This document shows, piece by piece, positions 55,956 to 64,000 of a stretch of DNA of 64,000 bases (positions are counted from its first letter, which is position 1; the number at the start of each line of letters is the position of its first letter). The notes beneath the pieces were generated by a model that saw nothing but the letters and a program-made list of their open reading frames with translations, was not told the DNA's origin and made no database searches. The DNA comes from Ruegeria atlantica (GTDB lineage: Bacteria; Pseudomonadota; Alphaproteobacteria; Rhodobacterales; Rhodobacteraceae), in NCBI RefSeq assembly GCF_013033965.1, contig NZ_WQFE01000012.1:1-64000 (forward strand). The letters run 5' to 3'. The translations under genes and the position numbers were made by a program.

Positions 55956-56714
55956 TTATGAAATACGGAAATTTTCGCCTAGATAGACCCGGCGCACGTT
56001 TTCATTTTCGACCACTTCATCAGGCGTGCCGGACATCAGGACCTGACCGTCGTGCAGGATGTACGCACGATCCACAATTTCCAGTGTTTCGCGTACGTTG
56101 TGGTCGGTGATCAGAACGCCAATTCCGCGCTTTTTCAGATCGGCGACCAGATGGCGGATATCACCGACGCTGATCGGATCGACGCCCGCAAAGGGTTCAT
56201 CCAAAAGCAGATATTTGGGATCTGCGGCCAAACAACGTGCAATCTCGACCCGGCGGCGTTCACCGCCCGACAGGGCCAACGCGGGCGCGCGGCGCAGATG
56301 TTCGATCGAGAAATCGGACAGCAGCTCTTCCAGTCGTTCTTTGCGGCGATGGGCATGCTTGACGGTGATGTCCAGAACGGCGGCGATGTTGTCTTCAACA
56401 CTCATGCCACGGAAAATTGACATCTCCTGCGGCAGGTATCCGATGCCAAGACGTGCCCGGCGGTACATCGGCAGAGTGGTGACGATCTGACCATCGATCG
56501 TAACCGTACCCGCTTCGGGGAACACAAGGCCGGCGACTGAATAGAATGTGGTGGTCTTGCCTGATCCGTTCGGGCCCAACAACGCCACGACTTCGGATCG
56601 GTCCAAGGTCATGGAGACGTCGCGGATCACCGTCTTTTTGCGATAAGACTTACGGAGTTTTTCGATTTTCAGGCCGGACGCGCCTTCGGCTACCGTCAGA
56701 TTTGGCTGAGCCAT
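55956..56714 (-). CDS. lptB: LptB, LPS export ABC transporter ATPase
   Basis: A 252-residue ABC ATPase powering LPS extraction from the inner membrane with LptFG. Walker A GPNGSGKTTTFYS near residue 47, signature ALSGGERRRVEIARCLA near 150 and Walker B YLLLDEPFAGVD near 173 are complete. It overlaps the lptA stop by TGATG. Confidence 0.97.
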   Translation of the reverse strand: MAQPNLTVAEGASGLKIEKLRKSYRKKTVIRDVSMTLDRSEVVALLGPNGSGKTTTFYSVAGLVFPEAGTVTIDGQIVTTLPMYRRARLGIGYLPQEMSIFRGMSVEDNIAAVLDITVKHAHRRKERLEELLSDFSIEHLRRAPALALSGGERRRVEIARCLAADPKYLLLDEPFAGVDPISVGDIRHLVADLKKRGIGVLITDHNVRETLEIVDRAYILHDGQVLMSGTPDEVVENENVRRVYLGENFRIS

Positions 56715-57205
56715 CAGTTGGCCCCTTGCTGCAGGATTGTCTTGACGTTGCCCGTCATCGTCGCCTTACCGGTGGTCAGGTTCGCATTCATTTGGTCGCC
56801 GCTGATCGTGCTAGGCCCCTGCAACAGCAGAACGTTGCCCTTCATAACGATCTCGCCTGAATCGATGGTGTATTCCGCCCAATCACCTTCCGCCGCGTCC
56901 GGTGGGCTGACCAGAACCACATCCTCGGTCGCTTCCATCCGTTCGATGCCCGAACGGGCTTCGTTATAGATGACAAGCACGCGCTCCGCGGTCAGGCGCA
57001 TTTCACCCTGAATGACAATAACGTTGCCCAAAAACTCGGCCGAGCCGTCTTCCTGATTTACGTTCAGCTTTTCCGAAGTCACCTCGACCGGCAGGCTTGG
57101 GTCGGCATTGGCCGAACCGAAAGCAACCTGAGTTTCCTGGGCTGTCGCAGAGATTGCACCAGTTACCAGAGCACAGCTTACAAGGGCTAAACGAAAATAG
57201 AACAC
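56714..57205 (-). CDS. lptA: LptA, periplasmic LPS-bridge protein
   Basis: A 163-residue OstA-like beta-jellyroll protein that carries LPS across the periplasm. Sec signal (residues 1-23, LVTGAISATAQ) then repeated strands such as LNVNQEDGSAEFLGNVIVIQ and MKGNVLLLQGPSTISGD. It lies 3 bases after lptC and overlaps lptB. Confidence 0.93.
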   Translation of the reverse strand: MFYFRLALVSCALVTGAISATAQETQVAFGSANADPSLPVEVTSEKLNVNQEDGSAEFLGNVIVIQGEMRLTAERVLVIYNEARSGIERMEATEDVVLVSPPDAAEGDWAEYTIDSGEIVMKGNVLLLQGPSTISGDQMNANLTTGKATMTGNVKTILQQGAN

Positions 57206-57208
57206 AGG

Positions 57209-57808
57209 TTATCTTTCTGCTTTTTGAGGCTCATACACCAACTTCACGCCATCTGTAAAAATAATATGGACCGGTCCATCTTTTTTTTCAGTCCCGAATG
57301 TCATTCTGCCCGCCGTGAAATCACCGATGATACCGGTTCCGTTGACCTGACCGGGCGTATCGCCCTGAATTTCGTCCAGCGCGGTGTTCAAAAGATCGGT
57401 CGTGACGACGATACCATCCGTTGTTGTTATAACCACATCGCCAACAAAGGTAGCCGTATTCTTGTCCGGACGGATCATGCCAGAGTTGGAATCCAGTGTG
57501 ATCACGCCGCCGTTCAACAGGCCCAGACGGCCCCGAAACTCGGCCGCTGTAGGTGCATCGCCCTCGGTCCCCTGTGTTGCGCGGCTTGCTTCGATCTGTA
57601 CATCCTCGCCTTTGCTGGTGGTGCCTTGATAGTTGGGTTGCGTTACCACCTGATCCGCCAGGCGTTCGTCAATATCCTTCTGAGTGAACGGAACGCTGAC
57701 GTTGGTTTCGATGCTGCGCGACAACAGGAACACGGTGGACAGCATCGCGATCGCCACCAAAGGCAGCAACACCTTGAGGAATTGTACCCTGCGTGAGTGT
57801 CTGTCCAC
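57209..57808 (-). CDS. lptC: LptC, LPS export membrane protein
   Basis: A 199-residue protein with one N-terminal membrane helix (FLKVLLPLVAIAMLSTVFLL, residues 10-29) and a periplasmic jellyroll (SRATQGTEGDAPTAAEFRG, NTATFVGDVVITTTDG). It hands LPS from LptFG to LptA. It follows kdsD by 15 bases. Confidence 0.92.
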   Translation of the reverse strand: MDRHSRRVQFLKVLLPLVAIAMLSTVFLLSRSIETNVSVPFTQKDIDERLADQVVTQPNYQGTTSKGEDVQIEASRATQGTEGDAPTAAEFRGRLGLLNGGVITLDSNSGMIRPDKNTATFVGDVVITTTDGIVVTTDLLNTALDEIQGDTPGQVNGTGIIGDFTAGRMTFGTEKKDGPVHIIFTDGVKLVYEPQKAER

Positions 57809-57823
57809 CGCGCAATCCTCCGC

Positions 57824-58786
57824 CTAGCCCAGTCCGACGCGCAGGCAGTCGTGGATATGCAACAACCCCTCGGCGGGGCCTTGCGTCTCGGGGTCGACGA
57901 CGAACAGCGAGGTGATTTTGCGATCGTTCATGATCGCCACCGCCTCTTCCGCCATTGCGTTCGGGGCAATGGTCATAGGGTTGGTGGTCATGACCTCTTC
58001 GGTGGTTTTGTCCAGTAGGCCATCCATGTTCCGGCGCAAGTCGCCATCTGTGACGATGCCAACCAGATGACCCGCCTCATCCGTTACGCCGACAACGCCA
58101 AAGCTTTTCTGGCTCATGACCAGCAATGCCTCACTCATGGGGGTTCCCACGGTCACAACGGGAAGATCGGCATGCATCAGATCCCGCACGGTGGAAAGCT
58201 GCGCGCCCAGCTTGCCGCCGGGGTGGTAGGCGCGGAAATCCTCGGGCTTGAAATCGCGGTATTTCATCAGCGCGATGGCCAGTGCGTCGCCCATCGCCAG
58301 CGTCAAAGTGGTCGAGATTGAGGGCACCATGCCAAAGCCGCAAGCCTCGCCCAGTGACGGGATCAGCAGATGCACATCCGCCTGCTTCATCAGCGTGCTT
58401 TCCGGTTTGCTGGACAAGCCGATCAACGGAATGCCAAAGCGGCGGGTAAAGGCCAGCAGATTGACCAGTTCCGGCGCTTCGCCCGAATTGGAAATCGCCA
58501 GAACCACATCGCCCTTGGACACCATACCCAGATCGCCGTGACTGGCCTCGGCCGGGTGCACGAAATAGGCGGGTGTGCCGGTGCTGGCGAGTGTCGCGGC
58601 GATCTTGTGACCGATATGGCCCGACTTTCCGATACCGCTGATGATAATGCGGCCCGTGGCCTGCAGGATCATCTGCACGGCTTCTGCAAATTGATCATCC
58701 AGGCTTTCGGCCAACACGTCCAGCGCGCGGGCTTCGTCGGTGACGACCTGTCGGGCGGTTCTCAGGAATGCTTCGGTATCGGTCAT
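57824..58786 (-). CDS. kdsD: D-arabinose-5-phosphate isomerase (KpsF/GutQ family)
   Basis: A 320-residue enzyme converting ribulose-5-phosphate to arabinose-5-phosphate, the first step to Kdo of LPS. A SIS domain (about 30-165; IIISGIGKSGHIGHKIAATL, SNSGEAPEL) is followed by two CBS domains (200-320). The start at 58786 is within the rnd stop (ATGA), so translation is coupled. Grouping with lptCAB fits LPS assembly. Confidence 0.95.
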   Translation of the reverse strand: MTDTEAFLRTARQVVTDEARALDVLAESLDDQFAEAVQMILQATGRIIISGIGKSGHIGHKIAATLASTGTPAYFVHPAEASHGDLGMVSKGDVVLAISNSGEAPELVNLLAFTRRFGIPLIGLSSKPESTLMKQADVHLLIPSLGEACGFGMVPSISTTLTLAMGDALAIALMKYRDFKPEDFRAYHPGGKLGAQLSTVRDLMHADLPVVTVGTPMSEALLVMSQKSFGVVGVTDEAGHLVGIVTDGDLRRNMDGLLDKTTEEVMTTNPMTIAPNAMAEEAVAIMNDRKITSLFVVDPETQGPAEGLLHIHDCLRVGLG

Positions 58787-59397
58787 GAGTGCGCAAAGAT
58801 ATCCGTTTCGGGCCAACCGGCGAGGTCAAGTTTCGCACGCATCGGCAGGAAGTCAAAACAGGCCTGCGCCATTTCGGTGCGGCCTTCGCGGGCCAGACGT
58901 CCGTCCAACGCCTCGCGCAACTGGTGCAGGTAAAGAACGTCCGAGGCCGCATATTCCAACTGCGCGTTCGTCAGAGTTTCGGCGCCCCAGTCGCTCATCT
59001 GCTGCTGTTTCGAGATGTCGACGCCGATCAATTCCTGGCACAGGTTCTTTAGCCCGTGGCGATCCGTATAGGTGCGCACCAGCCTGCTGGCGATCTTGGT
59101 GCAGTAGACCGGCGCAGCCAACGCGCCAAACGCGTGGTACATCGCGGCGATGTCAAAACGACCAAAGTGGAACAATTTCAGAACGTCCGGGTTTTCCAGC
59201 ATCGCACACAGGTTCGGAGCCTCGGTCTGGCCTTTTTCGACCTGAACGATGTGGCTGTTTCCGTCGCCACCTGACATCTGGATCACACACAGACGATCGC
59301 GATGCGGGTTCAGACCCATGGTCTCGCAGTCGATGGCCACAACAGGGCCCATATCCAACCCGTCCGGCAGGTCGTTTTTATAAAGATGGTTCGCCAC
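58783..59397 (-). CDS. rnd: short ribonuclease D-type 3'-5' exonuclease
   Basis: A 204-residue DEDDy exonuclease. The catalytic acids are in VVAIDCETMGL, HFGRFDIAAM and the Tyr/Asp segment LEYAASDVLYL. The HRDC domains of E. coli RNase D are missing, as is usual for the short alphaproteobacterial form. GTG 59397 follows AAAGGACAAGCCCC and gives an N-terminus (MANHLYKNDLPDGL) that fits the family; ATG 59466 would add 23 odd residues. First gene of the block. Confidence 0.9.
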   Translation of the reverse strand: MANHLYKNDLPDGLDMGPVVAIDCETMGLNPHRDRLCVIQMSGGDGNSHIVQVEKGQTEAPNLCAMLENPDVLKLFHFGRFDIAAMYHAFGALAAPVYCTKIASRLVRTYTDRHGLKNLCQELIGVDISKQQQMSDWGAETLTNAQLEYAASDVLYLHQLREALDGRLAREGRTEMAQACFDFLPMRAKLDLAGWPETDIFAHS

Positions 59398-59531
59398 GGG
59401 GCTTGTCCTTTGTCCGGTATCGCCCCCGAGATAGGAGGTTTGGCCCCTAAACTCAACGCCATCCAAACGTTTGCGGCAGGGACCCGCAAGTTACGTTGCT
59501 CATATCCTTATGCGGAGGATAGGGTTAGTGT

Positions 59532-59789
59532 ATGGTACGGCACAAACACACATCGCTCGCGCAGTTCCACACAAGTCTGAAACGGGCGCACCGGCACCAG
59601 CCCCGGATGATATCCATGCCTGATCAGCACGCACCCTGCGCCGGCTTCGCGCAACAGCTTATTGCGGTGGAAAAGGCAGTTGTCGACGCCAAACAAACCT
59701 TGATCTGCGACCATGTCGATCACTGCCTGTCATCCCCGGCCAAAGACCCGGACACGGATGACTTAATCGCCATCAAAAAGTACCTGTGA
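59532..59789 (+). CDS. CsoR/RcnR-family metal-sensing repressor
   Basis: An 85-residue all-helical regulator. The family core APCAGFAQQLIAVEKAV then TLICDHVDHCL is clear. Cys36, His61 and Cys65 are at the exact positions of the Cu(I) site in CsoR; RcnR and FrmR differ at position 65. Position 22-30 (HQPRMISMP) is odd: two prolines in what should be helix. It is 3 bases ahead of an MFS transporter, in an operon. AGGG seven bases before the ATG is the only ribosome-binding site. Confidence 0.8.
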   Translation: MVRHKHTSLAQFHTSLKRAHRHQPRMISMPDQHAPCAGFAQQLIAVEKAVVDAKQTLICDHVDHCLSSPAKDPDTDDLIAIKKYL

Positions 59790-59792
59790 ACG

Positions 59793-61025
59793 ATGCTGAG
59801 CGTCCTGAAGAACCGCGTCTACCGTCATTTGCTGGCAGCACAGGTGGTCGCGCTGGTGGGAACGGGATTGGCAACCGTTGCCCTGGGATTGCTTGCCTTT
59901 GATCTGGCCGGTGACGCGGCAGGTATGGTTCTGGGAACCGCCCTGACCATCAAGATGGTGGCCTATGTGGTGATCGCCCCACTGGCTGCCGCGATTGCGG
60001 AACGGTTGGACCGACGCAAAATGCTGGTGACGCTGGATCTTGTGCGGGCCGCTGTTGCGGTGTGCCTGCCGTTCGTGACCGAGATCTGGCAGATCTACGT
60101 GTTGATCTTCCTGCTGCAATCGGCCTCTGCCGGGTTCACTCCCGCCTTTCAGGCCACGATCCCGGATGTCCTGACGGATGAGCAGGACTATACCAAGGCC
60201 CTGTCGCTGTCCCGGCTGGCTTATGACCTCGAAAGCCTGCTCAGCCCCGTTCTGGCCGCTGCGCTGTTGTTGCTCATTAGCTTTGACAACCTGTTCTGGG
60301 GCACAAGCCTTGGGTTCGTTGCCTCTGCCATTCTTGTTGTGTCAGTCGCCCTGCCCTCACCAAAACCGACGATACGAAGCGGAATTTACGACCGGACAAC
60401 ACGCGGCATTCGCATATACCTTGGCACGAGACGTTTACGCGGTTTGCTGGCACTGACCTGGACGGCCGCGTCAATCAGCGCGATGGTCATCGTCAATACT
60501 GTCGTCGTCGTACGCGCCGAACTTGGGCTGTCGGAAAGTGCCGTGGCCGTCGCTCTGGCCGGGTACGGGGGTGGCTCGATGCTGGCGGCCTTCGCCCTGC
60601 CCTCACTTCTGAACAGGTTCAAGGACCGCAGCGTCATGCTGGTGGGCGCATCATTTGGGACATTTTCGATGGCAGTTGCGGCGGGGCTTTTTGCCTCGAC
60701 TCAGATGACCCTGTGGGGACTTGTGGCATTGTGGGCCGGTGCCGGCTTTGGCTATTCGGCTACATTGACCCCCTCTGGCCGCCTGCTAACTCGCACGGCC
60801 CGCCCAGAAGACCGCCCGGCCATTTTTGCGGCGCAGTTCACGTTATCGCACGCCTGCTGGCTGATGCTGTATCCGCTGGCGGGGTGGCTCATGACATCGA
60901 AAGGCACCGAGCAGGCCTTGATCTGGATGACCGTCGCAGCCCTTATGGGGATTATCGTTGCGCCTTTGATCTGGCCGCGCTCCACACAAAAAACCGCGCC
61001 GGGCGAACACGCTAACAAGCCTTGA
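59793..61025 (+). CDS. MFS transporter, probable exporter
   Basis: A 410-residue major facilitator protein with about twelve hydrophobic segments. Typical loop 2-3 motif is AAAIAERLDRRKMLV near residues 63-77. It resembles the enterobactin/macrolide exporter branch (MFS_3-like) in overall build. Directly after a CsoR-type sensor gene, so export of a metal or a metal-linked compound is a fair inference, but the substrate is not known. Confidence 0.87.
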   Translation: MLSVLKNRVYRHLLAAQVVALVGTGLATVALGLLAFDLAGDAAGMVLGTALTIKMVAYVVIAPLAAAIAERLDRRKMLVTLDLVRAAVAVCLPFVTEIWQIYVLIFLLQSASAGFTPAFQATIPDVLTDEQDYTKALSLSRLAYDLESLLSPVLAAALLLLISFDNLFWGTSLGFVASAILVVSVALPSPKPTIRSGIYDRTTRGIRIYLGTRRLRGLLALTWTAASISAMVIVNTVVVVRAELGLSESAVAVALAGYGGGSMLAAFALPSLLNRFKDRSVMLVGASFGTFSMAVAAGLFASTQMTLWGLVALWAGAGFGYSATLTPSGRLLTRTARPEDRPAIFAAQFTLSHACWLMLYPLAGWLMTSKGTEQALIWMTVAALMGIIVAPLIWPRSTQKTAPGEHANKP

Positions 61026-61059
61026 GCATCGCAAGGCCTTTGCACTACACCTTAGCCCT

Positions 61060-61488
61060 ATGGATCAACTTGACCGCCGCATCATCTCGGCCCTGCAGCA
61101 CAACGCCCGCGAATCCACGACCAAGATCGCCGCGAAACTGGGCGTTGCACGGACCACCGTACACGAACGCATCCAAAGGATGGAAGAACGTGGCGTGATT
61201 GCCGGGTATTCGGTTATTCTAAGCGCCCCGGAAGACGCCCCCCGCGTTCAGGTCGTTGTCTTGTTGGAGGTCCAGCAAAAAGAGACCAGACGCATCATCA
61301 AGCGGCTGGAAACCTACCCCGAGGTCAAACTTTGCCTGTCCATCAACGGTGAGTTTGACCTGCTGCTGTCCGCCGAAGCCCCCAGAATCGAGGATCTGGA
61401 CATTCTGGTCGACGATCTGGCCAAAATACCCGGAGTTTTGCGCACCAACACCAGCGTGGTGTTCGGCCGCCGGATCGACCGAAACTGA
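61060..61488 (+). CDS. Lrp/AsnC family transcriptional regulator
   Basis: A 142-residue regulator: N-terminal HTH (MDQLDRRIISALQHNARES followed by TKIAAKLGVARTTVHERIQR) and the C-terminal RAM amino-acid-binding domain (VVVLLEVQQKE ... LSINGEFDLLL). It lies 34 bases after the MFS gene on the same strand. Ligand and targets are unknown. Confidence 0.94.
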   Translation: MDQLDRRIISALQHNARESTTKIAAKLGVARTTVHERIQRMEERGVIAGYSVILSAPEDAPRVQVVVLLEVQQKETRRIIKRLETYPEVKLCLSINGEFDLLLSAEAPRIEDLDILVDDLAKIPGVLRTNTSVVFGRRIDRN

Positions 61489-61561
61489 GCGGCCGATAAC
61501 CCTCTGTAAACCCTGACACGGCTAGTTTGGCCCGGACTGATCAGAATCCCGGACCGGCAGA

Positions 61562-62251
61562 ATGCCCTATCGAACGATCTTAGGACTGACCTTGGCGGCG
61601 CTGTTGGGTGCCCAGCCGGGTTTTGCTATGTCCGACACCGGAATTGCCCGTGTTTGCGACCACGCAGCCCAGCGCGCCGCGCTGTCCGAAGGCGTACCAC
61701 TGGATGTCATGCGCGCCATTGCCCGTGTTGAAACAGGTCGCGCGTTGGACGGGGCGCTGCATCCCTGGCCCTGGACCATCAATGTCGAAGGGAAAGGCAT
61801 TTGGTTCACCTCGGAATTCGAGGCCAAATCCTACGTGTTCAACATCTTCAAAGCAGGCAAGCGCAGCTTTGATGTTGGGTGCTTCCAGATCAATTACCGC
61901 TGGCATGGCAAAGCGTTCCGCTCGATCGACGCCATGTTCGACCCCGATGAAAACGCCACATATGCAGCTCAATTTCTGAAAGAGCTGTATGCCGAGCTGG
62001 GTTCGTGGAATGCCGCCGCTGGCGCCTATCACTCGCGCACGCCTGCTTTGGCAAACGCCTATATGGCGCGTTTTCAGACGGTTCTGGCTCAGTTGGATCA
62101 CCAAACTCCAAACGCCTTTGCGACGCGTGACCCCTTTACCGGGGCAGCGCATCCATTGATTCCACCTCGGGCAAAGCCTGTCGGCAATGGCGCTATGGGA
62201 TCTCTGGTGCCGGTTGCCGGCGGTGCGGCCGCCTTTATCCAGTTCAATTAG
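61562..62251 (+). CDS. lytic transglycosylase (SLT domain), likely flagellum-associated
   Basis: A 229-residue exported muramidase-like protein. Sec signal (residues 1-24, LGAQPGFAMS), then the SLT fold: GVPLDVMRAIARVETGR near residue 45 supplies the catalytic Glu, followed by DVGCFQINYRWHG and WNAAAGAYHSRTP. It sits 9 bases before flhA and its stop overlaps the flhA ribosome-binding site, so a role in opening peptidoglycan for flagellar assembly is likely. Confidence 0.9.
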   Translation: MPYRTILGLTLAALLGAQPGFAMSDTGIARVCDHAAQRAALSEGVPLDVMRAIARVETGRALDGALHPWPWTINVEGKGIWFTSEFEAKSYVFNIFKAGKRSFDVGCFQINYRWHGKAFRSIDAMFDPDENATYAAQFLKELYAELGSWNAAAGAYHSRTPALANAYMARFQTVLAQLDHQTPNAFATRDPFTGAAHPLIPPRAKPVGNGAMGSLVPVAGGAAAFIQFN

Positions 62252-62260
62252 GAGTTCTGC

Positions 62261-64000
62261 GTGACCAAGATCGACGCCCGTTCCCTGTTCTCTCCGACCA
62301 TACTGCTGGCGCTGGCGTTGATGACGGTCATCGTAATGATGATCCTGCCCATGCCCGCCTGGGTTCTGGACGTCGGCCTGTCCGCCTCATTCGCGCTAGC
62401 TATCCTGATCTTTACCCTGACGCTGTTCATCGAACGCCCGCTGGATTTCTCGTCTTTTCCAACGATCCTGCTAGCGTCGCTAATGCTGCGGCTGTCGCTG
62501 AACGTATCCTCGACCAAACTAATCATCGGTCAGGGGCATACCGGTCCGAATGCTGCCGGAGACGTGATCGAAGGCTTTGCAAACTTTGTTATGGGCGGCA
62601 GCATTTTTTTGGGGCTGGTGGTGTTTGGCGTGCTGCTGATCGTGAACTTCATGGTCATCACCAAGGGTGCCGCGCGAATGGCCGAGGTTGGCGCACGTTT
62701 TGCACTGGACGGGATGCCCGGCAAACAGCTGGCCATCGACAGCGATATGTCCGCCGGGGCCATTGACCATCAGCAAGCCAAAGAGCGCCGTGAGCATGAA
62801 CAACAGGAAACCACGTTCTTCGGTTCGCTCGACGGCGCCTCGAAATTCGTCAAGGGGGATGCGGTTGCAGGCCTGTTGATCACGTTGCTGAACCTTGTGA
62901 TGGGATTGATCATGGGCGTGATCGTGCATGGTATGCCGGTATCATCGGCGTTTGAGACCTACGCCATCCTGACCGTCGGTGACGGGCTGGTTTCGCAAAT
63001 CCCCGCCGTTATCATCTCGATCGCTTCGGCGCTATTGCTGGCACGGGGCGGTACTCAGGGCGCAACGGACAATGCGATCTTCTCGCAGTTGGGTCGGCAT
63101 CCGGCGGCTTTGGGCACAGTGGCCATGCTAATGGTCCTGTTCGCTCTGGTGCCCGGCCTGCCCTTTTTACCCTTCATCCTTGGCGCGGGTGTTCTGGGGT
63201 ACGCGGCTTATTCGGTCCACCGCAAACAGAAGGTCGAAGCTGACGCGGAACAGACGCCCTCGCCCGTGGACGAAACCCCTGTTTCGCAAGCAATCGGGGA
63301 CATTTTGGATCTGGATGATGTCCATCTGGAGTTCGCCCCTGATCTTGTCAGTATGGTCCTCAACCCCGGCACCGGACTGGACGCCCGGATTGCCAATATG
63401 CGCACTTATGTCGCCTCAAGCTTTGGGCTGATCCTGCCCGATATCCGCCTGACCGACCGCGCCGAACTGCCTCAGGGAACTTACGTGATCAAGGTACAGG
63501 GGGTCGAACAGGCCCGTGGCGTTCTCAACCCTGATCTGGTTCTGGCATTGGTGCAGGACGGCCATGACATGCTGCCTGACGGAAATGATGTCACCGAACC
63601 CGTCTATGGCGCCCCCGCCCGCTGGATTTTGCCCAAGGATCAAGAGGCCGCCGCGCTGAGCGGCGCAACCATCGTCTCACCGCCCGAAATACTGGCGACC
63701 CATCTGCTTGAGATCATCAAACAGAACTTCGCGCGGCTGCTTACGCTGAAATCCCTGCGCCGCCTGCTGTCCGAGATGACACGGCTCAGCGATCCGGTTC
63801 GAGCCGAGGCGAACCGCAAGCTGCTGGACGAGCTGATCCCCGACAAGGTGCCCATCGACACGCTGCATGCGGTTTTACGTCTGCTGCTGGAAGAGAAGGT
63901 TTCCATCCGCAATATGGCCCTCATTCTGGAAAGCGTGGCCGAGGCACGCCTGACCACAACCCAGCCTGAGGGGATTTGCGAGCTGGTCCGGCAGCGGTTG
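62261..64000 (+). CDS. flhA: flagellar export apparatus protein FlhA (3' end cut by the window)
   Basis: The first 580 codons of FlhA, the large membrane component of the flagellar type III export gate. Start is GTG 62261, with AGGAG overlapping the preceding stop. About eight N-terminal membrane segments (residues 15-320) are followed by the cytoplasmic domain. The FHIPEP signature is present (ARMAEVGARFALDGMPGKQL, then AIDSD), as is TVGDGLVSQIPAVIISIASA. The frame is open to the window edge; family length is near 690. A flagellar cluster probably continues to the right. Confidence 0.96.
   Translation, partial: MTKIDARSLFSPTILLALALMTVIVMMILPMPAWVLDVGLSASFALAILIFTLTLFIERPLDFSSFPTILLASLMLRLSLNVSSTKLIIGQGHTGPNAAGDVIEGFANFVMGGSIFLGLVVFGVLLIVNFMVITKGAARMAEVGARFALDGMPGKQLAIDSDMSAGAIDHQQAKERREHEQQETTFFGSLDGASKFVKGDAVAGLLITLLNLVMGLIMGVIVHGMPVSSAFETYAILTVGDGLVSQIPAVIISIASALLLARGGTQGATDNAIFSQLGRHPAALGTVAMLMVLFALVPGLPFLPFILGAGVLGYAAYSVHRKQKVEADAEQTPSPVDETPVSQAIGDILDLDDVHLEFAPDLVSMVLNPGTGLDARIANMRTYVASSFGLILPDIRLTDRAELPQGTYVIKVQGVEQARGVLNPDLVLALVQDGHDMLPDGNDVTEPVYGAPARWILPKDQEAAALSGATIVSPPEILATHLLEIIKQNFARLLTLKSLRRLLSEMTRLSDPVRAEANRKLLDELIPDKVPIDTLHAVLRLLLEEKVSIRNMALILESVAEARLTTTQPEGICELVRQRL

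Overview
The window is a stretch of a Rhodobacterales (Roseobacter-clade, Ruegeria-like) alphaproteobacterial chromosome. Pointers are the moderately high GC, the dnaA-dnaN-recF...gyrB block with rpsT, mutM and ubiE-ubiB beside it, a Cys-poor 41-residue L36, Tat-exported MsrP, DNA polymerase IV with a Cys-rich N-terminal leader, and the Roseobacter-type kbl-tdh pair. Species cannot be named from sequence alone. Genes are dense, nearly all on housekeeping or small metabolic themes; no prophage, transposase, CRISPR array or rRNA is visible.

Layout. 0.2-3.4 kb: msrPQ periplasmic methionine sulfoxide repair, a Tat-exported cyclase-family protein and a GFA-type protein. 3.5-10.3 kb: clpB with a heat-shock promoter, a small lipoprotein, pyrF, a likely small RNA, a Nudix hydrolase, dinB and an N-formylglutamate amidohydrolase relative. 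10.4-18.3 kb: tRNA-Val(GAC), rpmJ, a DUF2189 membrane protein, an orphan ferric-iron binding protein, an outer-membrane barrel, a phospholipase D lipoprotein, htpX and small unknown genes. 18.4-31.1 kb: gyrB, a TetR repressor divergent from a carboxymuconolactone decarboxylase-like gene, recF, dnaN, dnaA, rpsT, a crotonase, mutM, ubiE and ubiB. 31.2-37.2 kb: a thiolase, an XRE-cupin regulator, kbl-tdh (threonine degradation) and kynA-kynB (tryptophan to kynurenine). 37.3-44.4 kb: a DMP19-family gene, then the rimP-nusA-ylxR-infB operon behind a leader with an attenuator-like hairpin. 44.2-54.5 kb: two unknown exported or membrane genes, a short solute-binding protein with prolyl iminopeptidase, ubiG, a TPR gene broken by a 26-bp duplication, MarR, grxC-nitrilase, comF, a methyltransferase-like protein, hemH, an L,D-transpeptidase-like protein and a CAP lipoprotein. 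54.6-59.4 kb: the rnd-kdsD-lptCAB-hpf-ptsN block. 59.5-64 kb: a CsoR-family sensor with an MFS exporter, an Lrp regulator, a lytic transglycosylase and the 5' part of flhA, where a flagellar cluster begins.

Genes that work together: msrP with msrQ (electron delivery); recF, dnaN, dnaA and gyrB (replication); ubiE, ubiB and ubiG (ubiquinone); kdsD with lptCAB (LPS synthesis and transport); rimP, nusA and infB (30S maturation, elongation, initiation); kbl with tdh, probably repressed by the neighbouring XRE-cupin protein through a shared TTCC-N8-GGAA operator.

The most unusual signals are the 26-bp frameshifting duplication at 48385-48436, the mutually exclusive hairpins ahead of rimP, the paired operators and probable leaderless start of the XRE-cupin gene, the candidate small RNA at about 7584-7680, key-residue losses in MsrQ and Tdh, and a 56-codon secreted-protein gene at 44252-44422. 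I found no convincing wholly new multi-gene system.
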